Assembly (NCBI GenBank): GCA_900323505.1
Contig: OOIN01000041.1
Location: 1 to 64,000 of the forward strand
Length of the DNA: 64,000 nucleotides
Direction: 5' to 3'
From: Ustilago trichophora
Lineage: Eukaryota > Basidiomycota > Ustilaginomycetes > Ustilaginales > Ustilaginaceae
The number at the start of each line of letters is the position of its first letter. Positions within the stretch are counted from its first letter, which is position 1. A program made the position numbers and the translations under genes. Below the pieces are notes generated by a model. That model saw only the letters and a list, made by a program, of their open reading frames with translations. It did not search any database and was not told the origin of the DNA. This document shows positions 54,207-64,000 of this stretch, in pieces.

Positions 54207-55182
54207 ATGGCAGCCTCAAATACAGGCTCGACGTCACAGATCGTCGTTGTTGGTGTTGGAGGTGCCACTTGCTCCGGCAAGACGACACTAGCCAAGCACC
54301 TCCTACAGATCTTGAATCCTTCTGAAAAGAGCTCTAGTGACAAGAGCGGTATCACAGACGCCTTCATTCTCCACCAGGATGACTTTGCACCGCTAGAATC
54401 GACGTTGCCGGTGAACGAGGAGTTTGGTGTCACAGATTGGGACCACCCGCCAACAGCAGTAAGTGGCACCGTCAGCACACAGCTCTACAACACCATCCTA
54501 ACAACAAGTCACTGACATTTTGTTTGTTACACAACGGGTCGCACAGATTGACTACAAGCGAATGTGCCGCACCATCGAACACATCAAGTCGACAGGACTC
54601 TTCCCAGCCGAGTTCTCGTCTCACGACCATCTCAACTCGCAACCAGACTGCCCCATCTCTGAAGATGTCTCCGCAACGTGGAAGGACAAATTCGCCTCAC
54701 TGGCATCATCAACCTCGTTGCCAGCCGGCGGCCTGCGGCTGATGCTAGCTGACGGATTTCTGCTCTACTACGATCCCGAGGTGCGATCCAGCATGGACAT
54801 TAAAGTCTTTCTGCGCACACCACGAGCAGTACTCAAGCAGAGACGAGAGGAGCGCTTCGGCTATGCGACCGCAGAAGGCACCGTGTGGAAGGATCCCGAA
54901 GGATATTTCGACAACATTGTCTGGCCAGCGTACGAGTTGGCGCACAAGGGAGTTTTCAGCAACCAGGATGTAGAAAAGGGAGAGCCGATCCGTCCAAATT
55001 CAGGGGACAAGTCGATAGCAGGTGGGCCAGTTGAAGGACTGCATGTCTTGGATGCAGATCCGACCCAGATCAGCAGCGAGCCACAGGGAGATTCAAACGC
55101 TTCATCGTTCTCAAAGGAGATGACACAGCTGGTGGACCAGACATGCGCGGCGATATGGGATCATCTCACGAAACAACTTTGA
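54207..55182 (+). CDS. NRK1: Nicotinamide riboside kinase
   Basis: Two exons (54207-54458 and 54547-55182) with an 88-base intron (GTAAGT...CACAG) give about 295 residues. The P-loop GVGGATCSGKTTLAKHL, the motif ILHQDDF and the following DWDHPP match nicotinamide riboside kinases. The lid region RREERFGYATAEGTVWKDPEGYFDNIVWPAY is also characteristic. The enzyme phosphorylates nicotinamide riboside to NMN in the salvage route to NAD. The protein is longer than yeast Nrk1 (about 240) because of a Ser/Asp-rich insert in the second half. Start ATG at 54207; the frame upstream lacks an ATG. Confidence 0.93.
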
Positions 55183-56129
55183 TCATCGCAATAGACACAA
55201 TAATTTCAAGAGGATAGCATTGCAACACGACACTTGATATTAATGTCGCTTCAGCAGCCGTCTGATTACCTTCAAAGACACTCAAGCTGATCAGCAAAGA
55301 TTCGTTCGTCCCTGCCTATGCTGATCTCTTGAGCACCAATTGATTCCATTTCTGAGTTTGTAAAAGCTGATGAAGCTGTGAGGGGTCGGAAGCCAGATTT
55401 GTAAGGGATTCAAGAGGCCAGCTGCAAATGCAGTTGTGACACTTTACTGACAGCTTGCGTGGAGATTATGAGCTTTGCAAAGCGTGGAAGCGTCGAAGCA
55501 ATTTCACAAACCTCAAAATCAAAGCCGACGCCGATCTTGTGCTCATCGCGATTGGGGACCACCTGTACAGTACGTGTGAAATGCAAATTACTTCAATTTT
55601 ATGGGAAAAGCGTGAATCCGCAACAGCCGGCCTCCTGTTTTGCGTCGTCGGTTCGTCGTGTATTGAAGGACTCGAGAAGAACGCACGCACCTTTTTCTAA
55701 TTTCCAAGATATTCCAGCCAGCAAGAGGCGCGCAGCAGAGGCAAGGTAACCGCCGCTCATCGATACCGTAGCTGCCCAAGCCTACGCAAGTGGCACGCCA
55801 CGTAACGGCCAAGTCTTGTCTGTGAAATTGTCCGTCCACTCGGCGCCCGCGCTTTAGACTTTGTCAGAGGGGGAACGAGACATGGAGAGCTGTTTGCTAC
55901 TCGTCATGACATTTTAGCCGTGTCAGATTCACGCTCAGCCCAAGCTTCGTTGGTCGTCATCTGCACCATCAACCAACGCTACCACCATCATCACCTAGCC
56001 ACACACACACGCACACAAACACTCGAGTCGGCATTCTTAAAGCATCGCGCACTAATTAGCCGTCTATCTTCGCCACACGAAATCCGAACGACCCTTTCGA
56101 TCATCCCCCCCTTTCACAGTCACGCATCA
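55183..56129. other. Intergenic region (NRK1 / SAR1)
   Basis: About 950 bases. One TACAGTA copy at 55566-55572 and an ACAC run near 56000-56015 precede SAR1. No gene seen. Confidence 0.5.
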
Positions 56130-57497
56130 TGTTCATCATCAACTGGTTCTGGGTAGGTAAACGCAACGCAGCGCAACGCAACGCTACTAGCTTTGCTCTG
56201 CTATCAAGGACAATCATATCGCTCAGATCTAAACGCAACCCAAAGCGACCGGGAGCGTTCACCCCACCGCCGATCTACGTCCACGCAGCAATTCCGATGT
56301 TCCTCCTGCCTAGATAACATTCGCTGACCACGACAATTCTTGGGATCTTCTGCACCTCTACCATGCAATCCATGCCATGCATCTGTCTTTCGTCTCGCAT
56401 CTCCATTGCGAACTCGCAGGACATTCTCGCCCAGCTCGGTACGTTTCAAGATCGATATTCATGCCTGACCCTCACGGGGGACTTGAAGCTGGAATCTTCT
56501 TTTCGGACATCTCCGCCTATCTGCATACTTGGAGCATGCTCTCTGCGCAGATGGGAAAGATGAAGAGGCTACGATCAGCTCGCGGCATTGTTTTCTCGAC
56601 GGCATTGCTGACATGCGCGATTCTCTCACTGTGCTTCTGCATCTTCCCTTCGCCACAACAGGTCTGGCACACAAGAACGCCAAGATTCTCTTCCTTGGTC
56701 TCGACAACGCCGGTAAGACCGTACGTATCCGACACCCGATGCATTCTTCTCGTGTCTCTGTGCTCGGGCTCGCTGACCTCTAGCTTTCTCGCACTGTGAT
56801 CGATACCGGTGTTGATGCAACTTTCTTCTCTGAAACGCTGCCCCTACACACAACAGACCCTTCTTCACATGCTCAAGAACGACCGTCTTGCCACATTGCA
56901 GCCCACTCTTCACCCAAGTACGTTGACAGTCACCCCGTACACAGCGCTTGCTGCATGTTCCTTCTCTGTCTCTCTGAGCTCGTGCTGATTATTCGCGTCG
57001 ACGCATCTCTCTTTCTCTCCGCACTTCTGCCCGTTGCATCGTACCACCTCGACCCTTACTTCCGCCCCTTACGCCGCTTTCCTTCCATAGCCTCGGAAGA
57101 GCTCGCCATCGGCCAAGTCAAGTTCACCACATACGATCTCGGCGGACACCAGCAAGCCCGTCGTCTTTGGAAGGACTACTTCCCCGAGGTTGACGGCATC
57201 GTCTTCCTCGTCGACACCCAGGATCACGAGCGATTCGCCGAGGCACGTGCAGAGCTTGACGCTCTTCTCTCGATCGAGGAGCTTTCCAAGGTGCCCTTCT
57301 TGATCCTCGGCAACAAGATTGACGCTCCCGGCGCCGTCTCGGAGGAGGAGCTCCGACAGGCTATCGGGCTCTACCAGACCACCGGAAAGGGTAAGGTGCC
57401 GCTCAAGGACATTCGACCCATCGAGATCTTCATGTGCTCCGTCGTCATGCGCCAAGGTTACGGCGAGGGCTTCCGTTGGATCTCGCAGTACATCTAA
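56130..57497 (+). CDS. SAR1: Small GTPase Sar1 (COPII coat assembly)
   Basis: Five exons: 56130-56153, 56420-56438, 56662-56720, 56857-56917 and 57091-57497. All introns are GT-AG and total coding length is 570 bases, giving 189 residues, the usual Sar1 size. Exon 1 encodes MFIINWFW, the amphipathic N-terminal helix that inserts into the ER membrane. The G1 loop GLDNAGKT is split between exons 3 and 4. G3 is [16 protein letters not shown] with the Sar1-type DLGGH, and G4 is [15 protein letters not shown]. The C-terminus [16 protein letters not shown] is the Sar1 signature. Sar1 recruits Sec23/24 and Sec13/31 for vesicle budding from the ER. Introns concentrated in the first 120 codons, including a 19-base exon, are noteworthy. 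Confidence 0.97.
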
Positions 57498-58119
57498 GTC
57501 ACCCGCCCCGACCGCACAAAACAACGTCTTTCGCCATACCACACACGTGTCACAAGCAGCTTTGCCGACCGCCTTGTTCCTCCACTATCTAGAAGAAGAA
57601 GCGGTCGGCAGAGCGAGCAAAGCCTCACCCTTTGCCCACATACCGTTTCACGTCAACGTTTGACTGCTTATGATCCCCCAACACTTCCCCCTTTTTTGAA
57701 ATGCCAAAATAGCTTGTCCGTTCTGCACTGCAGCTATCGCTCGTGTTGCAACATCTAGAGACAGAGCAGGTATTACCCTTCGTATTGAGTTGAGACTTTC
57801 TGTCCATGATGATTCAGATGGCGGATCCGTTGCCCGAATCTCACGTTGGAGCATTTGATGCCGATATCTGAGTGAGAGATTCGTTCGTTGTCGCTTCTTT
57901 GCTTCAATGCGCGGCAGAGCCGATCAGACCACGCCGAGTCAACCAGCAAAAGAAATTGTAAAGTTCTGGGAAAACGAAGAGAAAAACAAAAATATATGTA
58001 CAACGAATCAAACGATACACATGATGCAACTGCGACGCTGAAGCCAATTGCATCTTTTGAGGGCTCTGTTCCACCAGTGCCGAAAGAGAGAGACAAAGAC
58101 GGGGAGGGTGACTTTGGAA
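57498..58119. other. Convergent 3' region (SAR1 / eIF4E)
   Basis: About 620 bases between converging genes. No repeat, RNA gene or coding frame recognised. Confidence 0.5.
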
Positions 58120-58968
58120 TTAGACAACGGTCTTCTTGCCCTTCTTCTTCTCGCTCTCCTTGTGACTCTGGAATTCGACATCGCTCGTCAAACCAGCACC
58201 GATCTTGGCATCGATATCGTATCCGAGAACGTTGACCTTGAACTGTTTGCCAATGTCCAAAAGCTTTGCGGCCAACTCCTCCGTGTCCTCTGCCTTTCTT
58301 GTCCAGATTGCGATTCGGTAAAAGTTGGCACGAGCCGACATGATGACACCGGTGACAAGTTCATCTTCGGGGCTGCTGCTAGGAGGAGGCACACCGTTGG
58401 GGAAAGGTGCTTCGAGAGTCTCACCGATGGCGGCGAGCATTGTGTAGAGCCACAATCGGTCGATCTGAGCCCGAGTCTTGTCACGCGGCAACTGAATGGA
58501 CCATTTACCACCGTTGGTGTTGGCCGGGTCTTCCCAAGCTGGTTTGACACCTTGCTTGAAGAGGTAGTAGTTGGCTTTTTGGGGAAGTTCCGAGGGGGGC
58601 ACGACGTTGTTGTAGAGACCCCAGAACTCTTCGACGCTGTCAAAATCGACGACCTTGTTCATGTCGTCACCCCAGCTTTCCTTGGTGCCTCGAGCGGAGG
58701 CCATACCCTTTTGGGATGGGTTGTCAAACCAGAGAGTCCAAGAGTTGTACAAGGGGTGCTTGACGTTAAAGTTGGTAGCGTCGGAAAAGACGGTGCGGTA
58801 CTCGTTGGCGTCGGTATTTGAGGATGCACCAGCAGCAGCGGCGTCGGTGTGAGTGGCGTCATCAGAGGTGGAGGGAGCATCGCCGTTGACAGTCTGATTG
58901 ACGGCAGAGTCGAGGGCGGCCTTGGAGGCGTCCGCTGGAGCCTTGGGAAGGTCGGTAGTGGCCGACAT
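58120..58968 (-). CDS. Cap-binding translation initiation factor eIF4E
   Basis: Single-exon gene for 282 residues. The conserved eIF4E core (about 65 onward) has the cap-stacking tryptophan region HPLYNSWTLWFD, DFDSVEEFWGLYNNVVPP, then GVKPAWEDPANTNGGKW with the second cap-binding Trp-Glu, and IWTRKAED near the end. It recognises the m7G cap and binds eIF4G. The acidic/Ala-rich N-terminal tail of about 60 residues is longer than in yeast, and the Lys-rich tail (SEKKKGKKTVV) is unusual. The loop after IGETLEAPFPNG carries a short Pro/Ser insert. Start chosen at the ATG at 58968 (MSATTDLP); the upstream open frame is less convincing. Confidence 0.94.
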   Translation of the reverse strand: MSATTDLPKAPADASKAALDSAVNQTVNGDAPSTSDDATHTDAAAAGASSNTDANEYRTVFSDATNFNVKHPLYNSWTLWFDNPSQKGMASARGTKESWGDDMNKVVDFDSVEEFWGLYNNVVPPSELPQKANYYLFKQGVKPAWEDPANTNGGKWSIQLPRDKTRAQIDRLWLYTMLAAIGETLEAPFPNGVPPPSSSPEDELVTGVIMSARANFYRIAIWTRKAEDTEELAAKLLDIGKQFKVNVLGYDIDAKIGAGLTSDVEFQSHKESEKKKGKKTVV

Positions 58969-59743
58969 TGTGCTGCGATAAGACGTGGTGGTTAGAGTTG
59001 GATGCGATCGAAGCTGCAAAAAGGATGTTGCGTAACTAAGCAGAGAAGCTGAATATGAACGACGCAGAGGTGATCGCGAATGCGAAAAGCTGTCGAGCTT
59101 TGAACAAGATTGGAATCCGAAGTGGCCGTAACAGAAGCAATGTATGCACTAGCGGAAGGAATCGAAACGAATCTGTCGCAGTCGAATGCTGATGTGTGTG
59201 TATGCGCGCTTGTAGCAGAAGCTGACTGCTGCTTCAAGACGAAAGGGGGATGATGAAGAAGAAGAAGAGGAGGAGGAGGAAGACGTTTGGATGATGGCAA
59301 AGAAAGAGAGAGGTTGCTGCAATAATTACACAAAGGGACAAAGCTGAGAAGAACCCCAAGAGGCAAGAGAGGGCATCAGAAACACTTACGCACGGCAAAA
59401 GAAAAGAGCAGAAGAAGTTGCGGTTGGAGCTCAGTCTAATTTTGCGCGCTTTGGCTTGGCTTTTGGGTGAAAAATTCGCCGCTCTGGTTGCTCACACTCG
59501 CTTTCAATTCAAATTGGAATCTAGGTATCACCAAAATACAAATTCTCATTCGGGCTGAAATGGATCTGGACAAAATTTGAATTCCAGCATGGCTTTTGGC
59601 GCAAAGTCACAATCCTTCACCTTGGATCGGCCTTGGGTAGCTGGCCCGATCCGGATTCAGCTTGATGCCCTCTCACTTGGCTTCTGTCTGATAAAGGATA
59701 TGATTGCGAACGGTTGCGGGTCATGTTTGGGCTTCTATCGCAG
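58969..59743. other. eIF4E upstream region and TAF8 3' region
   Basis: About 775 bases. A purine-rich GAAGAAGAGGAGG tract at about 59258-59282 (pyrimidine-rich in the eIF4E sense) lies 300 bases upstream of the eIF4E start. Nothing else recognised. Confidence 0.5.
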
Positions 59744-61888
59744 CTACACCTTCCACTTGCGCATTCTCTTGACCGACCTTGGATGATTGCTGTTGGTTGC
59801 ACCCGTCCTCGATCCCGATTGTGCATTACCTGCACCTCCAGCCAGGCCACCACTAGCAATCGTGCTGCCTGGGGCGTACCAAACATTCTTGTAGTTCACC
59901 GGGCCAGGCACCCTCACCCCCAGCTTGTCTGTGCCCGCACCGCTGTCCCCACCCAGCACACCGGAGTAAGCATCTGCATTGCCAGCGACGATCGACTGCG
60001 ATCTTGATCTGTATCCTCCTGCACCTGAAGCTGCACTACCATTCGACCCAAAGTAGTGCCCATACACTCCGCCTGGTGTGGGCGGATACGGTGTCGTCGG
60101 ACCTCCTCCGGTTGCTGAGACAGGTGTGAGGGGGGACATGAGCGGCTCGCCTCCCCAACCCATCGACATGCCTATACCCAACGGTGTGCCAGGGATACCG
60201 CTCGCTTGGCCACTTCCACCAAATACCGCTGTAGACGGTCTCCGGCTACCAATGGGTGTTGATGGCTGCGATGGTGAATTCAGCGCAGAACTCGGTAAAC
60301 TAATCTTGCTTTTGAGTCGCAGCGTCAGTCCGCTTCCGCCACCGCTTGCCGGTGTCTTTGGCACCACAAAGCCACCACTTGAAGCGGCAGTAGACGTTGC
60401 TGAAGCGCCCGTTGGCGCGATAACTTCCTTCTCGGCGGCGGGAGACTGTACCCCGCTAGCTCCCGCAGCTGTTCCTCCGTTCCGTGTCGAAGAGGCATAC
60501 GCAACTGCAGCGGCGCCATCCGTGTTCTGGATCAACTTCCTCAACGACGCCTCCACCAACCTCGCATTCGCCAGCTTTCGGTTGACCAGCATCAATGGGT
60601 CCTTCCTCTCCTTGCCCGCACCTTCCTCTTCATCCGCACCGCCCAGCGACGATCCGTACGCGTTGGTAGGGAATGCCGGCGTCTGCACCCATGCATGTCT
60701 TGGTGGCATTCCTGGCAAGTGTCGAGGCACGACATGGTCTGCGACTCGCCGCCATGCTTGCTCGCCCGATGTGAGTGCACGAAGATCTCGCGTTGAAGAT
60801 GATGTAGAGGCATTGCCATGTTCGCCAAAATTGGGTTGGGGAAGCTTTGATTGACGGCGTTCTTTCTTTGCGAGAGCGCGGGAGATGTCATGCTTGCGTT
60901 TGGCGACTCGAGCATGCACAGCAGCACGACGATTGCCATGTTCGTCGTCCGAGTCGCTGCTGACGGACCACGCGTCCATCTCGGATCCGTCGTCTGAATC
61001 TGATGGCAAGAAAGAGTTGCTTCCTTCCGCCCAGTTTGCGTCTTCCTCCTCGCTCTCCTTCTCAGCCTGTGACCTTGTAGTTTTCCTCTTCGCTGTGTAC
61101 CATTGAGGCGCGCTGACATTCTCTTTGGCCTTCCCACGAGCCTTTGCACTCGCTTGCTTTCTTGCATCCTCGTCTTCGCCATCTCGCAGCTGTTCCCGGT
61201 GAAAGTCGCGCAGCTCGCGGATGGGCTGGCCATGCGTTTCCAGCGCATACAAAAGATCCCTTGCAGAGGGTTGATCTCGACACGCCAACTCAGCCGCATG
61301 TGTCGCAGCTGAAAACACCGAGGTGAGAAACTTCTTGGTAAGCTGGCTGACTTCATGCAGTGCCGAAGCGGTGGTCGCGTCAAAGCCGGCACGTTTCGCT
61401 TGCACTGCGATCAGCTGAAAGAGAGCTTCGTTCGCGCTGGATTCGTCGACGTGGGGGATCGAATACGGAATGCGCGAGGATGAGGCGACAGAGGTGAGGG
61501 GCGGGCAATGTGTGATGGATCTCTGCTTGCGTTTGGGTTGATAAGGTTCCTCGTTGTCTGCTGAGGAGGCCTCATGAATTGTAGATTTCGTCAAAGAGAT
61601 GGTGTCGACCTGTGGCTGCTGTTGTGATGGTGTCGAAGGGGTAGCCTTATCAGCACTGGATGAGGCGAGACTTGCATCGGCGGCTGCGCGACCGCTAGTT
61701 TTGGATCCTCCACCGCCGAACAGGGCTGCCGAGGACGAAGTCACAGCCCAGCTAGGCACGCCTCCTGCGGGCATGGTTGCAGGTCTCGGGTCGGTGCCCT
61801 TGCCTAGAGCGTGGGTATCAGAAGCGGAGAAGGGTTGGTGGAAGGATGGTGGTGTGTGTGTTGGTCGAGATGAGACGTGCATTCGCAT
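59744..61888 (-). CDS. TAF8: TFIID subunit TAF8 (histone-fold)
   Basis: Single-exon gene for about 714 residues. A bromodomain-associated histone-fold is visible at about 148-215 (ALFQLIAVQAKRAGFDATTASALHEV...SARDLLYALETHG). The TAF8 C-terminal segment VPRHLPGMPPRHAWVQTPAFP (Pro-rich, with PPRH and TP) follows after an acidic, Ser-rich linker. TAF8 pairs through its histone-fold with TAF10 and links the TFIID lobes. The rest is low-complexity, rich in Gly, Ser, Ala and Thr. The start could also be the ATG at 61882 or 61774. The opposite gene begins 233 bases away, so they share a short divergent promoter. Confidence 0.85.
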   Translation of the reverse strand: MRMHVSSRPTHTPPSFHQPFSASDTHALGKGTDPRPATMPAGGVPSWAVTSSSAALFGGGGSKTSGRAAADASLASSSADKATPSTPSQQQPQVDTISLTKSTIHEASSADNEEPYQPKRKQRSITHCPPLTSVASSSRIPYSIPHVDESSANEALFQLIAVQAKRAGFDATTASALHEVSQLTKKFLTSVFSAATHAAELACRDQPSARDLLYALETHGQPIRELRDFHREQLRDGEDEDARKQASAKARGKAKENVSAPQWYTAKRKTTRSQAEKESEEEDANWAEGSNSFLPSDSDDGSEMDAWSVSSDSDDEHGNRRAAVHARVAKRKHDISRALAKKERRQSKLPQPNFGEHGNASTSSSTRDLRALTSGEQAWRRVADHVVPRHLPGMPPRHAWVQTPAFPTNAYGSSLGGADEEEGAGKERKDPLMLVNRKLANARLVEASLRKLIQNTDGAAAVAYASSTRNGGTAAGASGVQSPAAEKEVIAPTGASATSTAASSGGFVVPKTPASGGGSGLTLRLKSKISLPSSALNSPSQPSTPIGSRRPSTAVFGGSGQASGIPGTPLGIGMSMGWGGEPLMSPLTPVSATGGGPTTPYPPTPGGVYGHYFGSNGSAASGAGGYRSRSQSIVAGNADAYSGVLGGDSGAGTDKLGVRVPGPVNYKNVWYAPGSTIASGGLAGGAGNAQSGSRTGATNSNHPRSVKRMRKWKV

Positions 61889-62121
61889 CCACAAAGACTC
61901 AACAAGGGCTAGCCGTGCGTGATTTCAGGTTCGAAGGTGGTAGCTATATCGCTCTAACATATTTGAATTTTTGCCTCCACCTTGTCGAAATCACATCATG
62001 GTTGCTCGCCGTTGCGCGAACGGATCACCTCGACCTCTTTCCTCTGACCGCCAAGCCTTCACTTCTTCTGAACTTTCCACGTGAACCCTTTCACCACCGC
62101 ATTCTCTGCTTCACCCAGTTC

Positions 62122-62976
62122 ATGGCCGCTGCTGGACCCTTGTTGTTTGCAACAGCCATCCACCGAATCTCGGTTCGCACTACACCGTCCGTCAGAACCA
62201 GTACCTGCTCCTTCTACTCCACCACCACCACCACCACCACCACCACCACCAACACCGAAACGCACCTCGCACGAGCAAGACGCCTTGCCCAGTTACGACG
62301 CAAGTTCTCCACACCTCCTGCTCCAGGATCCAACACCACAATGTCATTCCAACCACTCTACAAGTACGTCGACCGGGATACTCTCGCCGAGCAGGTTCGG
62401 AAGCATGCCGCCGACCCAAATCAGCGTGAGGTGGCTATCGTAGACGTCAGAGGTAAGTCTCCTGCTTCACCCTACATCTTTGATCTCTTCCCATACCATA
62501 TATCATTGCTGACACGATCTTGTCTGGTTGCTTGACACGTTTGCTGTCACAGACGACGACTTTGAAGGAGGCAACATCGTCTCTGCCACCAACCACCCCT
62601 CCTCCAAATTCGCCGACGAAGTCCAAGATCTGATCTACGGCCCCCTGAAGGATTACAAGCAGGTCATCTTCCACTGTCATCTTTCGCAACAGCGCGGTCC
62701 AAAGGCTGCAGGACAGTACGCACAGGCAAGACAAGCTGCGTTGGAGACCGGCAAGCTGAAAGATGAAGAACAGCCAAAGCAAGAGGTCCTCGTCCTCAGA
62801 GGCGGCTTCAGCGAGTTCCAAGACAAATACAAGGTGAGTAATACGATACCAACTTCCAGGGCGAGCATAAATGAGAAAAGACAGCTGATTTTGATGACAT
62901 TCTGCGTTTGGGTGCACAGAAAGACCCGGCGGTGGTGGAAAAGTATGATGCTTCCGCTTGGGAGTTCCGCAACTAG
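62122..62976 (+). CDS. Rhodanese/Cdc25-like phosphatase (Ych1/Arr2 family)
   Basis: Three exons (62122-62452, 62553-62833, 62920-62976). The core begins MSFQPLYKYV and reads VDVR-DDDFEGGNI across the first splice. The catalytic loop HCHLSQQRGP holds a C-x5-R active site of the Cdc25/arsenate-reductase type. Yeast Ych1 and Arr2/Acr2 share this layout. An in-frame ATG at 62122 adds about 73 residues rich in Arg/Ser/Thr with RRKFST, a probable mitochondrial presequence; the ATG at 62341 has strong context (CACAATGTC) and would give a cytosolic form. A CAC microsatellite codes for a Thr run in the leader. Substrate unknown (phosphotyrosine, arsenate or none). Confidence 0.85.
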
Positions 62977-63119
62977 ATTGTACCCTTCTGTATCCAGGCT
63001 ACCTCACAGATGGCATATGCCAGGTGCAACATCTCGACTTATAAGCCAGAATCACATCTGCGCAAGTAGTGAAAGGTCTGAAACGAGAAGACAGAAGATC
63101 CTTGAGCTGTTTGACAAAG

Positions 63120-64000
63120 CTACAGTCTGCTTGCGCGCGACTTTGCCCTGTCAGCCTCCCTCTGTTGCTGCGACCTGTTGACGAATGCGCCTACCTGTCC
63201 TTCCTCCAGCAGCTTGGCCAGACTCTGCATTCCCAGCTCGAACTCCTTCTCCATGGCTTTTCTCAATCCGCCTTTCAGCCTAAGATCAACCTTACCCTCC
63301 TCTCCATGCTCCTCCCCTTCCCCGTCCCCTTCTGCTCCCGTGTACATGGCATTCATCATACTCGACCGATCGTTGAGCATACACGTCTGCGGATTGGCCG
63401 CCAAACCTGCAGCAATCCGCAGCGACTTCTCCACCACTGGAGAGAAACCACGCTGTTCGCCCTGTTCTGCTGAAGGAGGAACCACATAATTCACCAACCC
63501 AATCGAGTGTGCTTCTGTTGCAGAGACCAGTCGTCCCGTCAAAGCCAGATCCGCCGCCCTCGAGCCACCAATAAGCGCAGGCAGCCTTACCGTCCCCCCA
63601 TCGATCAGTGGTACACCTCTGAGTCTGCACAGGATTCCAAACGCCGCATCTGAACTGGCCACTCTCAGATCGGCCCACAGCGTCAATTCCATCCCTCCAG
63701 CAACTGCAAACCCTTCCACAGCCGCAATCACCGGCTTGTTCATTGCCAGCCGCGTCACCCCCATCGGTGCAACCGCGTCCATGTCAGCATCAAGTAAATT
63801 GCTCTCTGTTCCCTTAGCTGCTTGATTAGGGCTGTCCAAGAGTGAAGACTGAGAGATGGACTTGAGATCGGCTCCTGCGCAGAAAGTCCCGCTGCCGCCG
63901 GTGAGGATTGCAACTCGGAGCGCCGGATCGTTTGCGAAAGAGACAAATGCAGAGTGCAACGCAGAAGCAGTTTCACGATCCACAGCATTTTTCACCTCGG
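63120..64000 (-). CDS. Enoyl-CoA hydratase/isomerase family protein, peroxisomal (5' end beyond the window)
   Basis: The frame runs off the right edge, so the N-terminus is missing (the window starts near EVKNAVDRET, close to the family's N-terminal motif). About 293 residues are visible. The crotonase motifs are clear: FCAGADLKS (oxyanion-hole region), AVEGFAVAGGMELTLWADLRV, and ALTGRLVSATEA. The first catalytic Glu of hydratases is replaced by RGVPLIDGG-type sequence. The C-terminus ends SRASRL, where SRL fits the PTS1 peroxisomal signal. These enzymes act in fatty-acid or branched-chain acyl-CoA breakdown; the exact reaction is uncertain. Converges with the phosphatase gene, 143 bases away. 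Confidence 0.88.
   Translation of the reverse strand, partial: EVKNAVDRETASALHSAFVSFANDPALRVAILTGGSGTFCAGADLKSISQSSLLDSPNQAAKGTESNLLDADMDAVAPMGVTRLAMNKPVIAAVEGFAVAGGMELTLWADLRVASSDAAFGILCRLRGVPLIDGGTVRLPALIGGSRAADLALTGRLVSATEAHSIGLVNYVVPPSAEQGEQRGFSPVVEKSLRIAAGLAANPQTCMLNDRSSMMNAMYTGAEGDGEGEEHGEEGKVDLRLKGGLRKAMEKEFELGMQSLAKLLEEGQVGAFVNRSQQQREADRAKSRASRL

Overview
The window is the end of a fungal chromosome. It opens with about 148 bp of CCCTAA telomere repeats, followed by a subtelomere of roughly 4 kb and then about 59 kb of ordinary gene-dense euchromatin. Compact genes with few short GT-AG introns, long serine-, glutamine- and alanine-rich disordered tails, a full-size ABCA transporter, and a fungal gene set (Atg1, Sqt1, Mdm35, Ych1-like phosphatase, Rsp5-type arrestin adaptor) point to a basidiomycete, most likely a smut fungus (Ustilaginaceae). 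The genus cannot be fixed from the sequence alone.

Subtelomere (1-4.2 kb). A reading frame on the minus strand starts at 1928 and stays open without a stop to the first base of the window, running straight into the telomere repeats. It begins with two zinc-finger-like Cys/His modules and looks like a gene cut off by the chromosome end. Next to it is a P-loop NTPase-like gene, broken by a one-base frameshift in a run of ten A (T on the coding strand) and ending in a 21-bp minisatellite that encodes QDGPLQI-type heptads.

4.3-19.7 kb: ABCA transporter; ribonucleotide reductase small subunit, with a composite MCB/E2F-like site upstream; alpha/beta hydrolase; a secreted class II aldolase-fold protein that appears to lack its metal-binding histidines; a small mitochondrial protein of unknown role; and the spliceosomal/snoRNP protein Snu13.

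19.8-36.4 kb: meiotic MutS homologue MSH4 (many introns, one holding 35 A in a row), Sqt1 ribosome-assembly chaperone, Atg1 autophagy kinase with an Atg8-interacting motif, mitochondrial ACOT9-type thioesterase, and a GILT thiol-reductase-like lumenal domain that seems to be spliced to a membrane-anchored cytosolic tail.

36.5-52 kb: a 129-bp inverted-repeat (MITE-like) element, a two-RING protein, a large unknown protein, a Gre2-like reductase, an intron-containing tRNA-Pro(AGG), a vacuolar-type amino acid transporter and an arrestin-related adaptor with three PPxY motifs.

52-64 kb: Mdm35 with an unusual insertion, nicotinamide riboside kinase, Sar1 GTPase (five exons), eIF4E, TAF8, a rhodanese/Cdc25-like phosphatase with a possible mitochondrial form, and a peroxisomal enoyl-CoA hydratase-family protein cut by the window end. 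Apart from a shared theme of housekeeping and trafficking, the genes do not form an obvious cluster. A heptamer TACTGTA/TACAGTA recurs in the non-coding gaps and was not noticed inside coding exons.
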